Below are positions 11,573-22,552 of a stretch of 64,000 nt of DNA, in pieces. The stretch is from NCBI GenBank assembly GCA_029641185.1, contig JAPWGK010000001.1:322501-386500 (forward strand). The letters are read 5' to 3'. The stretch is from Pseudofabraea citricarpa (lineage: Eukaryota > Ascomycota > Leotiomycetes > Helotiales > Dermateaceae). The first letter of the stretch is position 1. Each line of letters opens with the position of its first letter. The notes below the pieces were generated by a model. It was not told the DNA's origin. It worked only from the letters and a program-made list of their open reading frames with translations, and searched no databases. The translations under genes and the position numbers were made by a program.

Positions 11573-12769
11573 TCAACCTCCGTTTCGCAACCACTCTTCC
11601 AATCTACCTCTCAACTCATCACCAGTCCACTCTCTTCCCCAGTCCCCTTCACCATCACCCTCTTCCATCAAACTCGGAGGAATCAAAACCTGATCCAAAA
11701 CATGCAAAACCCCATCCCTCGCATTCCCATCCCTAACTCTGATCTCTGTTCCATTAACCTTGATATCAATCTTGCCGCCATCCCTCTTCAAATCCAGGTG
11801 TACGAACGGGCCCAACCAACTCGTAACCTTCCTCCTCCTCACACCAGAGATATGTCTAAGGGCATGCTTCCTCGCCTCTTCGCCTTCGAGTTTCGCATGC
11901 TCGTAATCATACGACAGTGCGGGATTCTTGAAGTGGATGTTGCTGTAGAATGTCTCGTTGAGTATAATGTGGTATCTCAAGAGAATAGAGAGGCACGACT
12001 GGCTGATTTTCGTCCCCGCGAAGAGGAATTCCGTGGCTGAGGATCCGAGATTTTGGAATGCGCTGTTGGTGGGAATGAAGAGGATCCCACCTCTCTGCTC
12101 TGATTTACTCAGTTGATCTGTGAGGCCTGTAGAAGATAGCGCTTTTTGGAAAGTGCTGAACTGGGTTTCTGGTAGCAGGGAGAGGATCTTCAGACTTGGC
12201 GGCGGAGGTATCAAGATATTGTCCAAAGTGTGAATAACGCCGTTGAAACATAAGAGGTCTACGTCTGTGGTGTGAGTTGTGTTCTGGAGGAGGAATTTCT
12301 GCTCGCTTAGAGGTTGGCAATTAATGACCATGGCACCGTTGAGACTAGCAGACGAGAAGAGAACAGGCAGATTCGGAGCAGTGGACATATATGTCGATGG
12401 CATATAATGAGGACTGATGTGCATTCTTAGAATATCTGATAACTCAGAGCTATACAAATCCTGAAGCAGACTCCCATTGAGCCATTCATATGGCTTTTGC
12501 AGTATGTCGTTGGATACTGCAAACAATGTACACTCCTCATTTCCGTTAAGAAGGGATACAAGATCCGGAAAGGAAGACACCAGACTGGTAATCCGACTAA
12601 AGTTTGGCTCTCGCTTCAACGTTTCCCAGATTGTGATGCCGCTCTCCTTGGGAAGCTCTGGATGCGTGACTGGACCGGCTGGCGCTACGGCATCATGTGG
12701 TGACAACCAAGCTTCGATGTTGAAGTATTCGATGGGATTTTCTAATGGCTTCGAAGCTATCAGCTGCGC
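11573..12769 (-). CDS. Fasciclin (FAS1) domain protein, 5' end unresolved
   Basis: A single long frame encodes two FAS1-like repeats. The first has a conserved-type segment with CTLFAVSND and ends in GVIHTLDNILIPP. The second has GGILFIPTNSAFQNL and ends in DGVLHVLDQVLIPP. FAS1 proteins are usually secreted or surface adhesion proteins. The frame is open back to a TGA at 12772 but has no ATG before the domain; the first usable codon near 12706 is TTG. A strongly hydrophobic signal-like stretch (LIFLLIVVMLHSALLF, near 12780-12830) is present just upstream but in another frame, itself without an ATG. Either a 5' exon is missing from my model or the start is broken by an indel. Confidence 0.7.
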   Translation of the reverse strand, partial: AQLIASKPLENPIEYFNIEAWLSPHDAVAPAGPVTHPELPKESGITIWETLKREPNFSRITSLVSSFPDLVSLLNGNEECTLFAVSNDILQKPYEWLNGSLLQDLYSSELSDILRMHISPHYMPSTYMSTAPNLPVLFSSASLNGAMVINCQPLSEQKFLLQNTTHTTDVDLLCFNGVIHTLDNILIPPPPSLKILSLLPETQFSTFQKALSSTGLTDQLSKSEQRGGILFIPTNSAFQNLGSSATEFLFAGTKISQSCLSILLRYHIILNETFYSNIHFKNPALSYDYEHAKLEGEEARKHALRHISGVRRRKVTSWLGPFVHLDLKRDGGKIDIKVNGTEIRVRDGNARDGVLHVLDQVLIPPSLMEEGDGEGDWGREWTGDELRGRLEEWLRNGG

Positions 12770-13210
12770 TCATTTTGAACAAAAGTGCTGAGTGCAGCAT
12801 AACTACTATTAATAGGAATATCAAGGAACGTTTCACTGTACCATTTTGACCACATGATTCGTAAGAACGAAGAGATTTAAAGCGCTTTGGAAAGAATTCC
12901 ACAATTTGCTTGATATATTACTAGGTATATAGTAGTTCCTTTATAACTGCATCGCGAATATTGCTCGGGTCAGCAACAGTCACCAGGTAACACTCAACAT
13001 GCTCGATCAGGAAGGTCGGGTAATCCCTCCTCATAATTCCTAATAGACAAATATCAATCAACGACATAACAAAGATGAAATGCATGAGTTTACTAGAAAT
13101 ATTTTACATAGCGGCGTGAGCCTTGATGTTAATATTTCATCCGAAAATGTACTCCAAGTATCTCGCATCGAATTTACACACCTTCAAAAATACAATTATT
13201 TGTGTCCAGT
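12770..13210. other. Intergenic, includes signal-like frame upstream of the FAS1 gene
   Basis: Apart from the out-of-frame hydrophobic stretch near 12780-12830, I see no gene. The remainder is AT-rich flanking DNA between the 5' side of the FAS1 gene and the 3' end of the EBP-like gene. Confidence 0.4.
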
Positions 13211-14025
13211 TTACCTTTTTTTCTTTCCCTCCTTCTCCATCTTCTCCAGCCCAGCAGCAACTACACCATTTCGGACCATCATGGCATTCTTGATATCCAC
13301 AAAGGCGACCCACATGGCATACAGCGGCAAGAAGACCCAGATCATGTTAAAGAACACAAGATAAACCCATTTATACATGAAATTGCTCGTGTCGAGATTC
13401 TGGTTTCCGGTGAGCCATTCAGGGCAGAAAGTCATGAAACCTGTACCACCACCAGTTCAATTAGCGCATTTCTAAACCAACCAGACTCGACGTGAAGTTT
13501 CTTACCGCCATAGATCTCGCCCGTCGCGAGGACAATCATCCAGAATGCGACCCTGTAATCCCGCTGCGCGATGCCCCAGCAGATCCAGGCCGCGAGAGGT
13601 CCGGCGCCGAGAACAGTCAGGAGCTCAAGACTGATGACGGTCAAGTCGGCACCGGCCCATCTCTTATCTGCCTGCGCGTATACCATCCATAGCTTCGTTG
13701 CCCAATTATCTCCATATGCAGCTCCGTACAACCTGTCTGGCTGCCCCAAGAAGTTCGAGATGGCGGCCGGGTGAAAGTTGGCTGGGTCGAGGGCTGCAGA
13801 CGTGAAGAAGCAGTTGTAGAGGAAGGAACCTTCGAAAATTGTATGGATGAGGAAATCAAACGCGTGCCAGATGAAGAGAATACGCAATCGCGTCGGTGTG
13901 AGGGGGGAGAGGACCTTGAGAGAGGTCAGGTACGCGGTGGTGAGTAAGAACACGACAGCAAGGAGAGACACAATGGTGGTGGTGTCAATCAATTCTGCGA
14001 TGGTAGGGGATGAAGAGACCGCCAT
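13211..14025 (-). CDS. EXPERA/emopamil-binding (EBP) family membrane protein
   Basis: Two exons, 13506-14025 and 13211-13440, are separated by a 65-bp GT..AG intron and encode 249 aa. The start is the ATG at 14025; the longer open frame begins with TTG. Hydrophobic segments are arranged as in the EBP/EXPERA family. The diagnostic blocks are IWHAFDFLIHTIFEGSFLY, EIYGGFMTFCPEWLTG across the splice junction, and NLDTSNFMYKWVYL. The family includes sterol delta8-delta7 isomerases of the ER; the His/Glu pair in the first block corresponds to residues important in characterised members. Fungi also carry EBP-like paralogues of unclear substrate, so a sterol isomerase role is likely but not assured. 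Confidence 0.88.
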
Positions 14026-14436
14026 GACTGCGCGCAATTGATGCTCGATGAAGGATGAAAAGAACTCGTCGAGTGTTGATGAAAACCCGAAGCTACAAAC
14101 TTCCTGGGGAAGTTACTGAGATATTCTTGGCGTTTTCAGCCTTGTCCACTTTGTGAAACTCAATGCCAATTTTCAATGTCGACAACCAATTGATTTCTAG
14201 ATATGGAACCCACAAGTCTCTACCATAAGTAAAAATTTAAAAATGATTTAATTGCATAAAATTTCTACGTAAAATCGTTATCTCAGTCTCACATCCCGAG
14301 GTAGCCTTGCCGTCCCGAGTCCTAAGGCCGAGTACTAGGCACCGAGTGATGCCAACAACAAAACAAAACTTCAGCCGTGATCAATCTTCCACAGTTATTC
14401 TTTTCGTCATAACTCGCTCAAATCTCCCAACCCAAG
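14026..14436. other. Intergenic, no gene seen
   Basis: Upstream of the EBP-like gene and downstream of the cupin. It has AT-rich runs near 14230-14280. No supported feature. Confidence 0.4.
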
Positions 14437-14872
14437 CTACAGCCGCGGCAAACCAGACCGGTCCGAAAACCGATAGACCACATCGCCAAACGCAGCGGTG
14501 GGGAAGACATAGAACCACTTCAGTTCATCATCGTGGCCGGTATTCACAATGCCATGTTCGGCATCACCGGGGATGAAGACGGAAGAGCCAGCCTCGACAG
14601 CATACTGGCGATCATCAATATTTACAATCCCCTTCCCGGAGATGATGTAGTAGATCTCGGCTTGTCTGTGGCGATGACGACCGACGACATAGGCGACCAT
14701 TGCGCGGTGGACAAGAAGCGATGCCCGAGCACAAGGAATCCGTTGCGGTTTGCGGCTGTGAGAAGATGGTGTGCCATGTCACGTCGCCTAGGCTTTGATC
14801 GTCGAATTTCTCTGCTGGGACCGTCGTGAGGTGCGATGGTGGGATCACTAGACCTTTGATGGGGGTGCTCAT
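14437..14872 (-). pseudogene. Cupin-domain protein with a frameshift
   Basis: The ATG at 14872 starts a frame with VTWHTIFSQPQT and then GIASCPPRNGRLC, the usual entry into a small single-domain cupin. The continuation, with HRHRQAEIYYIISGKGIV and then VFIPGDAEHGIVN and WFYVFPTAAFGDVVYRF, lies one base off. The switch falls near 14672-14690, within a GTCGTC-rich stretch, and one extra base accounts for it. No intron can fit there. The metal-binding type His/Glu residues (HRHRQAE and the EHG histidine) are intact, so the break looks recent or is a sequence error. The substrate is unknown; similar cupins are annotated only generically in fungi. Confidence 0.75.
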
Positions 14873-15732
14873 GTTGCAGTCGCTAAGAATTAGAACAGGA
14901 AATGGTTTATGTAGCAGGAAAATGTAGGATCAGTGGTTTTATTTATATGGATAGAAAACCCAAGTATACTTCTTCTTCTTCTTCTTTTTCACTTTGCAGT
15001 TACTCGAGCTTTATAACCTCGAACTAGTTGCCGTGCGTTGTTCATCCAAGAAATAATTCCTTATTTGGTCGCTTAACCCTTCTACCAACCCCGCCTTAGT
15101 GGGACAAGATTACTAAAGACGGTCAGAAGTTCCTTGACTGCATCGTCATGATGCAGGGCTACAGAAATCAACTTAGGGTACAGAAAGCTTCTGACGGCTA
15201 AGGCCCAGTCTCTTAAATATTTCATACAATCAAAAATAGAAACATCTAATCGATTAGGACAGACTATAGACGAGAGATGTTGGTAGTAAGCACGAATCTG
15301 TTTAGATAAAATTATTATCAAAACACAAAAGACGAACCTCTAGACAATAGATGTAAAAAACAAACATGTTATTCAATGATTTCTTGCTATGAAAATTCCC
15401 CACAGGAGGGATCTATAGAGTAAGGTATTTGATAAACAGCACGCGAGCTACTCAACAATCTGTTGAAAGATAGGTAAATAAATTTACCTTGATGCCAAAC
15501 AGCACATATATTGAGAGTGAATGATAAAAATTTTTACAACGTCTTTCATTGTCTATCCAATCTGGTCAAATAAAATGGTATCATCCAGCATTCCAAACCC
15601 ACTCCTGCGCTCTACATTAACCAATCGCTAATCCTCCACTCTAAATACAAGACAAGCGGACCTAAAAGCCATTAATTCACATGTAAATATATCACAACCA
15701 GCGCCTCGTCAACAAATAATCACACAAAAGCT
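14873..15732. other. Intergenic with an orphan exon-like frame
   Basis: Contains CTT-type repeats near 14970-14990 and the exon-like frame at 15082-15297. Otherwise AT-rich and without a supported gene. Confidence 0.4.
15082..15297 (-). pseudogene. Orphan terminal exon of an unidentified gene
   Basis: Following a good acceptor (TTTATCTAAACAG, with a CTAA branch-like sequence), a 71-codon frame runs to a stop at 15082. It reads as protein, containing SIVCPNRLDVSIFDCMKYL and then SVALHHDDAVKELLTVFSN. I could not find upstream exons; the sequence from 15300 to 15500 is stop-rich. It may be the 3' remnant of a decayed gene or part of a model I cannot resolve. Family unknown. Confidence 0.3.
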
Positions 15733-17454
15733 CTAGGTCTGGAATAACCACCTCACATCCTCGTCGTTTACAACTGGACCATCCTTAACCTCCCCATTGG
15801 CCGCCCGCTGCTCCTTATCTCTATTCTCCCTATTCAACGACCACCAAAGTGCACCGACAACTAGTAGATTGGCGACAAGATAGCCAAGCGCAAAAGAGTG
15901 TCCGAGTTTGAAAGTCGGTGCCGTACCAGGACGATATAATTGTGTGCCGAGAACAGCTCCAAGATTACCGATGGTAATGGTCATGGCCGTAGCAGTAGCC
16001 CGCTTTGCTTGGCCAGAGACATTGGCTGCGGCCCAGGAGAGCACGATAGCACAAGAAGGATAGATTCCAGCCGCGGCGAAAATGGTTCCGACGTAGGAAA
16101 CGCCGGGTTTGTGGACGGGTGCTGCAAGGAGAATAATGTAGCCGACAATGGCGACAGATGAGGAGGCGAGCACGTATGGGGATCTCTTATGGGTCTTCTC
16201 GGAGAGAATTGCTACAATGACAGTTAGGATCGTTGCCACTGCATAAGGAGGCACCGTCAAAAGTTGAGCCTGAGCTGCTGTGTAACCGAGGTTCTTGATG
16301 ATGGTTGGAAGGAAGAGCGAGAGAGTGTAGAGTGGAAGAGACATGGTATGGAATCCAAGTCCATATAGCCAGCATTTATAGTCCTTCAGCGCTGCGATGA
16401 CAAAAGACCATGCAAAGGCTTCTGTGTTGGTAGCATCGCCGGAATCCTTTAGACGTGCATGGATGTATTCTCGTTCGGGCTCTGTGATAAAAGATGCAGT
16501 CGAAGGATAATTGTGGATGAAGAAATAAGAGAAGACGGCCAACACAACTGTGAGAATTCCTTCCTACAAGAATTATTAGCATTTGTCGCAGAACAGATGA
16601 GAAAACTCTCTTACCAAAATGAAGATCCACCTCCAGCCTTCAAGACCACCAACACCTCTCATGAACCCAATGCCATATGCCAAGATGCCTCCAAAAGCAC
16701 CAGCCAATGAAGCAGCCGAAAAGAAGAGAGAAACTCGGTAATGCGTCTCAGTCCTCTTGTACCACATGGAGAGATAAAATACAACACCGGGGAAAAGGCC
16801 GCTCTCAGTAACACCGAGGAAAAATCTGGCAACCACAAATCCAGCAAAATCCTGGCACACTCCAAGTAGGGTGGCTACTATTCCCCATGCTAGCATGAGT
16901 GTAGGAAGCCAGAATCTTGGTGTTGTACGCTTAAGAATGATATTACACGGAATTTCAAAGATGACCTGCTTGGAGTCAGTTTTGGGCAAGGCCTTAGATG
17001 TTAAAACTACTTACATATCCAATGAAATAAATTGTTAGTGTGAAGAGATATTCATTGCCAGTAAAATGCAAGTCGTCGATCAAGCCCTCCAATCTCGCAT
17101 TGCCAACTGTAAGTAAAAGATTAGCATGTACAGCCAAAATCTCCAGAACTTGTCCCGATGACGGTTTTATTAAGGGTAAGATCATTCTCAGACATTTTGC
17201 TGTATTGATAACACTATACTGGAATCGTAAGACTATCAAATATAGGACTTACTGTTGCTGCGATCGAGGAACGACAGAAGATACAACAAGGTCAAAGGAG
17301 GAAGAAGCTTCAAATCAAGCTTTCTTAGCAAAGCTTTCTCGTTAATACCAGTGGGATTGGCATAAGCTTCTTCTGAGATGATCGAAGAGGGAGTTGTTGT
17401 ATCGTTCTCAATCTTGCCGGCGGTGGCCGTTTCGTTTTTACTGATATCAGCCAT
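15733..17454 (-). CDS. MFS transporter of the anion:cation symporter (DAL5/TNA1-like) family
   Basis: Four exons, 17253-17454, 17015-17106, 16615-16965 and 15733-16563, encode 491 aa; the introns are 146, 49 and 51 bp. The product is a 12-span permease. The first membrane segment is followed by the family-typical SFLDRSNIGNARLEGL, and later come ARFFLGVTESGLFPGVVFY and GWRWIFILEGILT. This layout matches fungal allantoate, nicotinate and related carboxylate permeases such as Dal5 and Tna1 at the plasma membrane. The actual substrate cannot be read from sequence. The N-terminal 45 residues are hydrophilic and cytosolic. Confidence 0.9.
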
Positions 17455-18478
17455 CTCTGAAATTGGATGATGTAACCTGTTAGATTTGAAGATTCATGCG
17501 AGAGCCGCACGATCACACCTTCAAGCCGGAGAAAGAAGTTGCGACAGCAGGATGAGATGAGTCGCTGAGTGGCTAAAATCTTTCAACGACCACCAACGTC
17601 GAGTCCAGCAGCAGTTACTTAAGATGTGCAATCTGGATGGAAAATTAAAGGAGGCCTAGCTTCTTAAGAAAACAAGAGACGACTAAGGTTTGGATTGAAT
17701 GTAATCAAGCCGCCAGATGACGCCTTGCAAAGTCCACAGTTCCCCGGATTGGTTGAAAAGCCATCTCGGCAGTCCATCTCCTCGGACCTGCCAGTCTGGG
17801 GCTATAAATGAGGAGCAGACCCACGTCCATGGTTCTGATGTTGGTGGTGATGAGCAACGAAGAGTCGGGGTACAAATCACGAAATTATTTGGTTTGATGT
17901 CGTGATTGTTCAGGCACAATGCTAAGCGGAGCCGATGCGATTGGTTGCGTATACCTAGTCAATCCACGTGCCTCACTGTAGCGGCAATCAACTTTATATT
18001 ATCCACTTATCTTGGTTCAATCTCTTTCTCAAAACAAAACATAGCATAAACATAGATCGGCCGTATCATTGTAAAACTAATTTCCATTCGAGTTACTTTA
18101 CTATCTAGAAAGCTACCACGAAAGTACTGCTGGCTGCTATTCAGCTTAACCCACCAGAAGTCGTTCATATCGTCTCTTGAAGTGCCAGCAGACATTATCT
18201 TCCTTGATCGTTGCGTATTCAGTAGGCTGAATTTGGGGTATCAATTACACCATAGGCCAAAGGCTAGGCAAAAACCAGATGATTGATCCACGAAACACCG
18301 TCCCATGCAAATTATTGCAGCATAAAAAAGAAAAATTGTAAATCCGAACAAGTCATAAGGGATGGTCGAACATAATATAAACAAGACGAAGCTTATCAAC
18401 GATGGACGTGTAGAAGCCCCATCAACAAGGCACTTGTGGTTGATAGGCAACGACGCAGAGAGCTCCACTTTGGACGGC
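17455..18478. other. Promoter side of the MFS gene and 3' flank of the Red1-like gene
   Basis: No gene supported. It includes a CCACGTGC E-box-like site near 17964. Confidence 0.4.
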
Positions 18479-21400
18479 TCAGATAGTTGTGCCCTCAAGC
18501 ATCAAGACTTTAGATGAATCTCCTAGAAATTGAGCTCGGTGGGCAACAAGGGCAGAAGCAATCGTATCGAAGTCTTTGTCCAGATTTTTCTCACGTAAAT
18601 CGGCAAAAACTTCTTTCAAGCCGCTGACGAACTTGCCTCGCTGCTCTCCGGAAAATTCGGTATGCGACGTCAATGAAGCCAGGATATCGTTATCTGAATA
18701 GAAGTCAGTACCCACAAGTGAACAGGACTAGGAAAATCGAGCTTGGTTCTAGTAACTCCAAACAAACCACGCACCGGACAGCCCAATATTTCGGAAGTGT
18801 TGGAGATCGCAATCACCATCATTACAGAACCCCCCTGCTAGTTCATAGCGACATAATTCTTGACTAGGGTTCGATTTATGGCTGTAAGTAATGGATCTAT
18901 AACCACCTGGAACTTCTTGTTTGAAGTGAGGGTGGAATCGGTAGGCCCGGAAATGCTTTAACGGGCTGTCGTAAGGAGTAAATATCTGCAGAGCTTCACT
19001 AGAAACGTTGTCTGGTTCTTTCTATCTTAATGTCAGCATTGGAGGATAAATCGGGGCTGGTCTATGTTATACTTCAACCATAGGTCTTCGGAGAAGGTGG
19101 CTTTGAGGCGAGATCATCTCTTCGGTTGTATCCTGTTCATGATTACCAATACTAAGTGAAGTCACAGCAGGGCTATCCGAAGGCGCCTGTTCAGATCGCT
19201 CAACAGAGTTTTCAGGGGGGGCAGGGCTGAAAGGTGGAGATTCTGGAAGGGGTTGAGGACTAAGATCAGTTGCGGGTGCATCCAAGATGGGCGATGCTTC
19301 CGGTGGTTCATAGTCGTCATGCATATCGATGGGCGGGGTCGCTTCAGGAGGCTCATACTCATCAGGCGCATCTCCAGGGGGTGTGGCCTCTGGGGGCTCA
19401 TAATCATCGGATTCTCCATCAGAGCCCTTTATTTGCTTCCGCTTTAGCACGGGAGATGCAACTGGGCTCTGGATGGGATCCTCAGCTTGACTTGATGCAT
19501 GATCAGGTTCCAACTGACTTGGGTCTGGAGCATAGGAATCTTCCATGTCGACATCTGATGATTTAGAGTCCACTACCTCATGAGATTCTACCTCTGCACG
19601 CACTGCTTCTTGTAGTGCTGCCTCTAGGATCTCATCCGGTGTGGCTACAGACTCAATGTCCATCTTTACAGATGCATCATCATTGTCGTTGTCGTCGTCT
19701 TTCGGGTTGGAAGGGCTGGCAGAAATTGGAGCGGATGGGGAATTCTCTTGAATTAGTGTTGTGGGGTCGTCAATGTGCTGCTTAGTACTCGTTTCTGCTG
19801 GCAATGGTGATTTCTTCTGCTCTGCGACAACAGGGGAAGGGTGACTTGTGCTATCTACCTCGGGGGCGCCAGGGGTTGGCAGAGAGGATACTGCAAAGTG
19901 AGTTTCTCGAACGAGTGAAAATTTTGTGCCATGTGAGGGCAAACTTGAAATAGTGTCTCTGACGAGGGAATTTTGGTGAGTTACATACCTGTATTGTCCT
20001 GTTTGTCCTGGTCATTGAGATCTTTGAGTTTATCTTTCTGTTCCTGGAGCTGATTCTCAGCTTCTTGTCCAAGCCTTTCTCTTTCTTCGATGATTCGCTG
20101 TTTGTCTGCAAGATCTTTCTCGATAGCAGCTTGAATTCTTGCCATCTCAGCCTGTAACTGAGCTAGTTGATTCTGTTTTTGTAGAACTCCGGCATCAACA
20201 AGAGGGAGATCTTTTGTTAACTTCTCATGGCGAAGTCGTTTTTGTTCTGCTTCAACTCTCTCAAGTTCAGCAGCTTTCTCCGATTCAGCTAGTTGGGTAT
20301 CTGCAAGCTTTTGTTGGTCCTTGGTGGCTTTCGACTCGGCCATTGTTACTAAGCGCTCGATTTGAATAGCTGCTTCGACTTTGCTGGAAAGATTGTTGTT
20401 CTCGATACGGCCCGATTCGCTGCCATTTGATTCTATTCTGCGAGGAGTATTTGTACCACTGGAGTTTTGCTTTGCCTTCTTGCGTCTCTCTGCGTCTGCA
20501 ATTTTCTTCTTCATATCTGCTATCTCCTGCATCTTCCGTTGTAAATCTTCAGGCTTTCCAAGCATAGACTTGGTCGCAGACGGATAAGCCGGCGGTGTTG
20601 TGTCAGAAACAGAGGGAGGGGTAGAGAAAGGCTTGCGGGAAGGGAAGTCAGATAGCTGAGGAAGATTGCTAATAGCCGCGGCCCTGTTGTCTGACAGTGT
20701 CCTGGTGGATTGTATGGGTGAGTTCTGATCATATTGCGATTCGAGATCCATTGCAACATCTTCCTCATCTGAGTCAGCCTCCTCGTCGCTGACATCGATC
20801 ACAAGTGGCTTCTCACTTCTGCTTTGTCCAAATGGTCGCTTAGGAGGTACGAAGCTGGGTGTATCAAAGTCAGCAGCAACAGGACGTTTGCGAGAATTCG
20901 AATGAGCTGTAGCTAATTCTGGGTTGTTTGTGATTGCTGATGGTGTGGCATTTGCATTTGAGGAATTAAGAAACAACCCTGGTATACTGAGGACTTGCGA
21001 GGGTTGTGCCGCCGATGGTAAAATGTTGATAGGTTGTGTTGAGGGAATATGACTAGGAGCAGCTGGGCTTGTTGGCTGCATTCCAGACTCTTGGTTTTCT
21101 TGTGGCGTTGGAGCAAGTTCCTTCAAGAGTGGTGAGGCCGAAGGCTTTTCAACAGGAGTCGCAGGCTTTTCTGCTTTGGACGGTTCAGCGGAAGGAATCC
21201 TGATATTGGTTTTCGCAGCATTCTTTTGGGCGCGCTCTTCTCGGGATTTCCGAAGAGCCTCCATCTTCAACTGAAGTGTTCGCTCTTTCTCCGTAGGCCC
21301 TGTAGGTTTTGGAGCAGGGGCTGTTACAGTAGCTGTGCCATTCGTTGCACTTTGTGAACTCTTTTGAATTATGTTGGAATGATTTGATGAAGACCCTCCT

Positions 21401-22552
21401 AGCGTCTTGATCTTAGGGAAGTATTTCTCTACCAGAGTTTCATCTAAACCTTCAGCCATGAGAATTTGCATGCTGATATTATCGCCAAGCTTGGAAAGTT
21501 CCTCTGCTGCGGCTTGAGCATCCTTGCGAGCTTTTGACAGGTCAGGATTTGGGGGCAGTGGCTTGCTAATGACCTTGTCTTTGACAACTACATTTACTTC
21601 TGGACCAATAGTGGCGTCCAGTTGGGTGGTCTGAGTCTGCGGCTTCATAGGTTCTGGTGTACCTTTAACCCTTGGGTGCTGGCCTCCACTGATAGTGCGC
21701 TGTCCGTTGTTTTGAGGCTGGGTGTAGCTGGGAACTACGTGTTTGGATTTGGGTGTTACTCGCCCAGCTTTCTGCGAGTTCTTGTTGCCCGTAAGAGTGG
21801 AATTTTGCCGCTTGTCCCGTCTAAGAGGCTCATACTCCATTTGAGCAGGTGATGCGTTCGGGGAGTAAGAGTTCGATGCCTGTCTGACTTGAGGGGAATT
21901 TCGACCATAATCGTAGTCGTTGGCTGCATGGACGTTAGCGAAGTAATGATACTTGGATGTGGGATAACCTACCACTACGATAAGGTTGTGATGCATTGCG
22001 ATCTTGATTTCTAGCGTAAACTGCACGTTGGGCAGTATCTGAGAAGCCCGACCCATCGTTTGCCCATGAATTGCTTGCATGGTACCCACCTGGACCAGCA
22101 GAATTGCCATTGTAATCAAACTCTCCTTCGCTCAGCTCCCCTTCCTCGGCAGGTCTAGTATATGGGTTATACGGTGGTTGAGACTGAGGAGGCGGAGGTG
22201 CTGTGTACATCTGTGGGTTGTAATAGCCACTTTGATATGCTTGAGGAGGTACAACGCTTTGCGGCGCTGTGTATGGTTGTTGTGCCATAGGCTCTACCGG
22301 CCATGTTTGATATGGAGGTAGGGCGGGCGGCATGCCTGGAGCAACATTGGGAAGTCCTTGATTATAGCTATATGCTGCTTGTGAATTCTCCAGGTTGGGC
22401 GGTGGCATCTGGTATGGGTAGTTTCCCGCGTGTGGCACGTTAGAATGTGGATACTGGTTGGGAAATGCAGGTGGAGGATATGGAGGTTGATGGTTCTGAT
22501 CTGGCGGACCATAATGCGCGCCATAATGAGACGCGGGGGGATAATCGGACAT
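18479..22552 (-). CDS. red1: Red1/ZFC3H1-like zinc-finger protein of nuclear RNA surveillance
   Basis: Five exons, 21973-22552, 19989-21923, 19073-19890, 18775-19021 and 18479-18693, encode 1264 aa; the introns are 49, 98, 51 and 81 bp. The N-terminus is Pro/Tyr/Gln-rich. A long disordered middle with SKPLPPNPDLSKARKDAQ follows, then an acidic patch (DVSDEEADSDEEDVAMD), a coiled coil at about residues 670-830 and an acidic repeat region with three YEPPEA units. The last 150 residues hold the diagnostic part: TPYDSPLKHFRAYRFHPHF, then the zf-C3H1 finger with LCRYELAGGFCN and CDLQHFR (C-x8-C-x5-C-x3-H type). In fission yeast Red1 links the Mtl1 helicase to the exosome (MTREC); human ZFC3H1 has the same role in PAXT. 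The ortholog call rests on this finger and the architecture. Confidence 0.85.
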
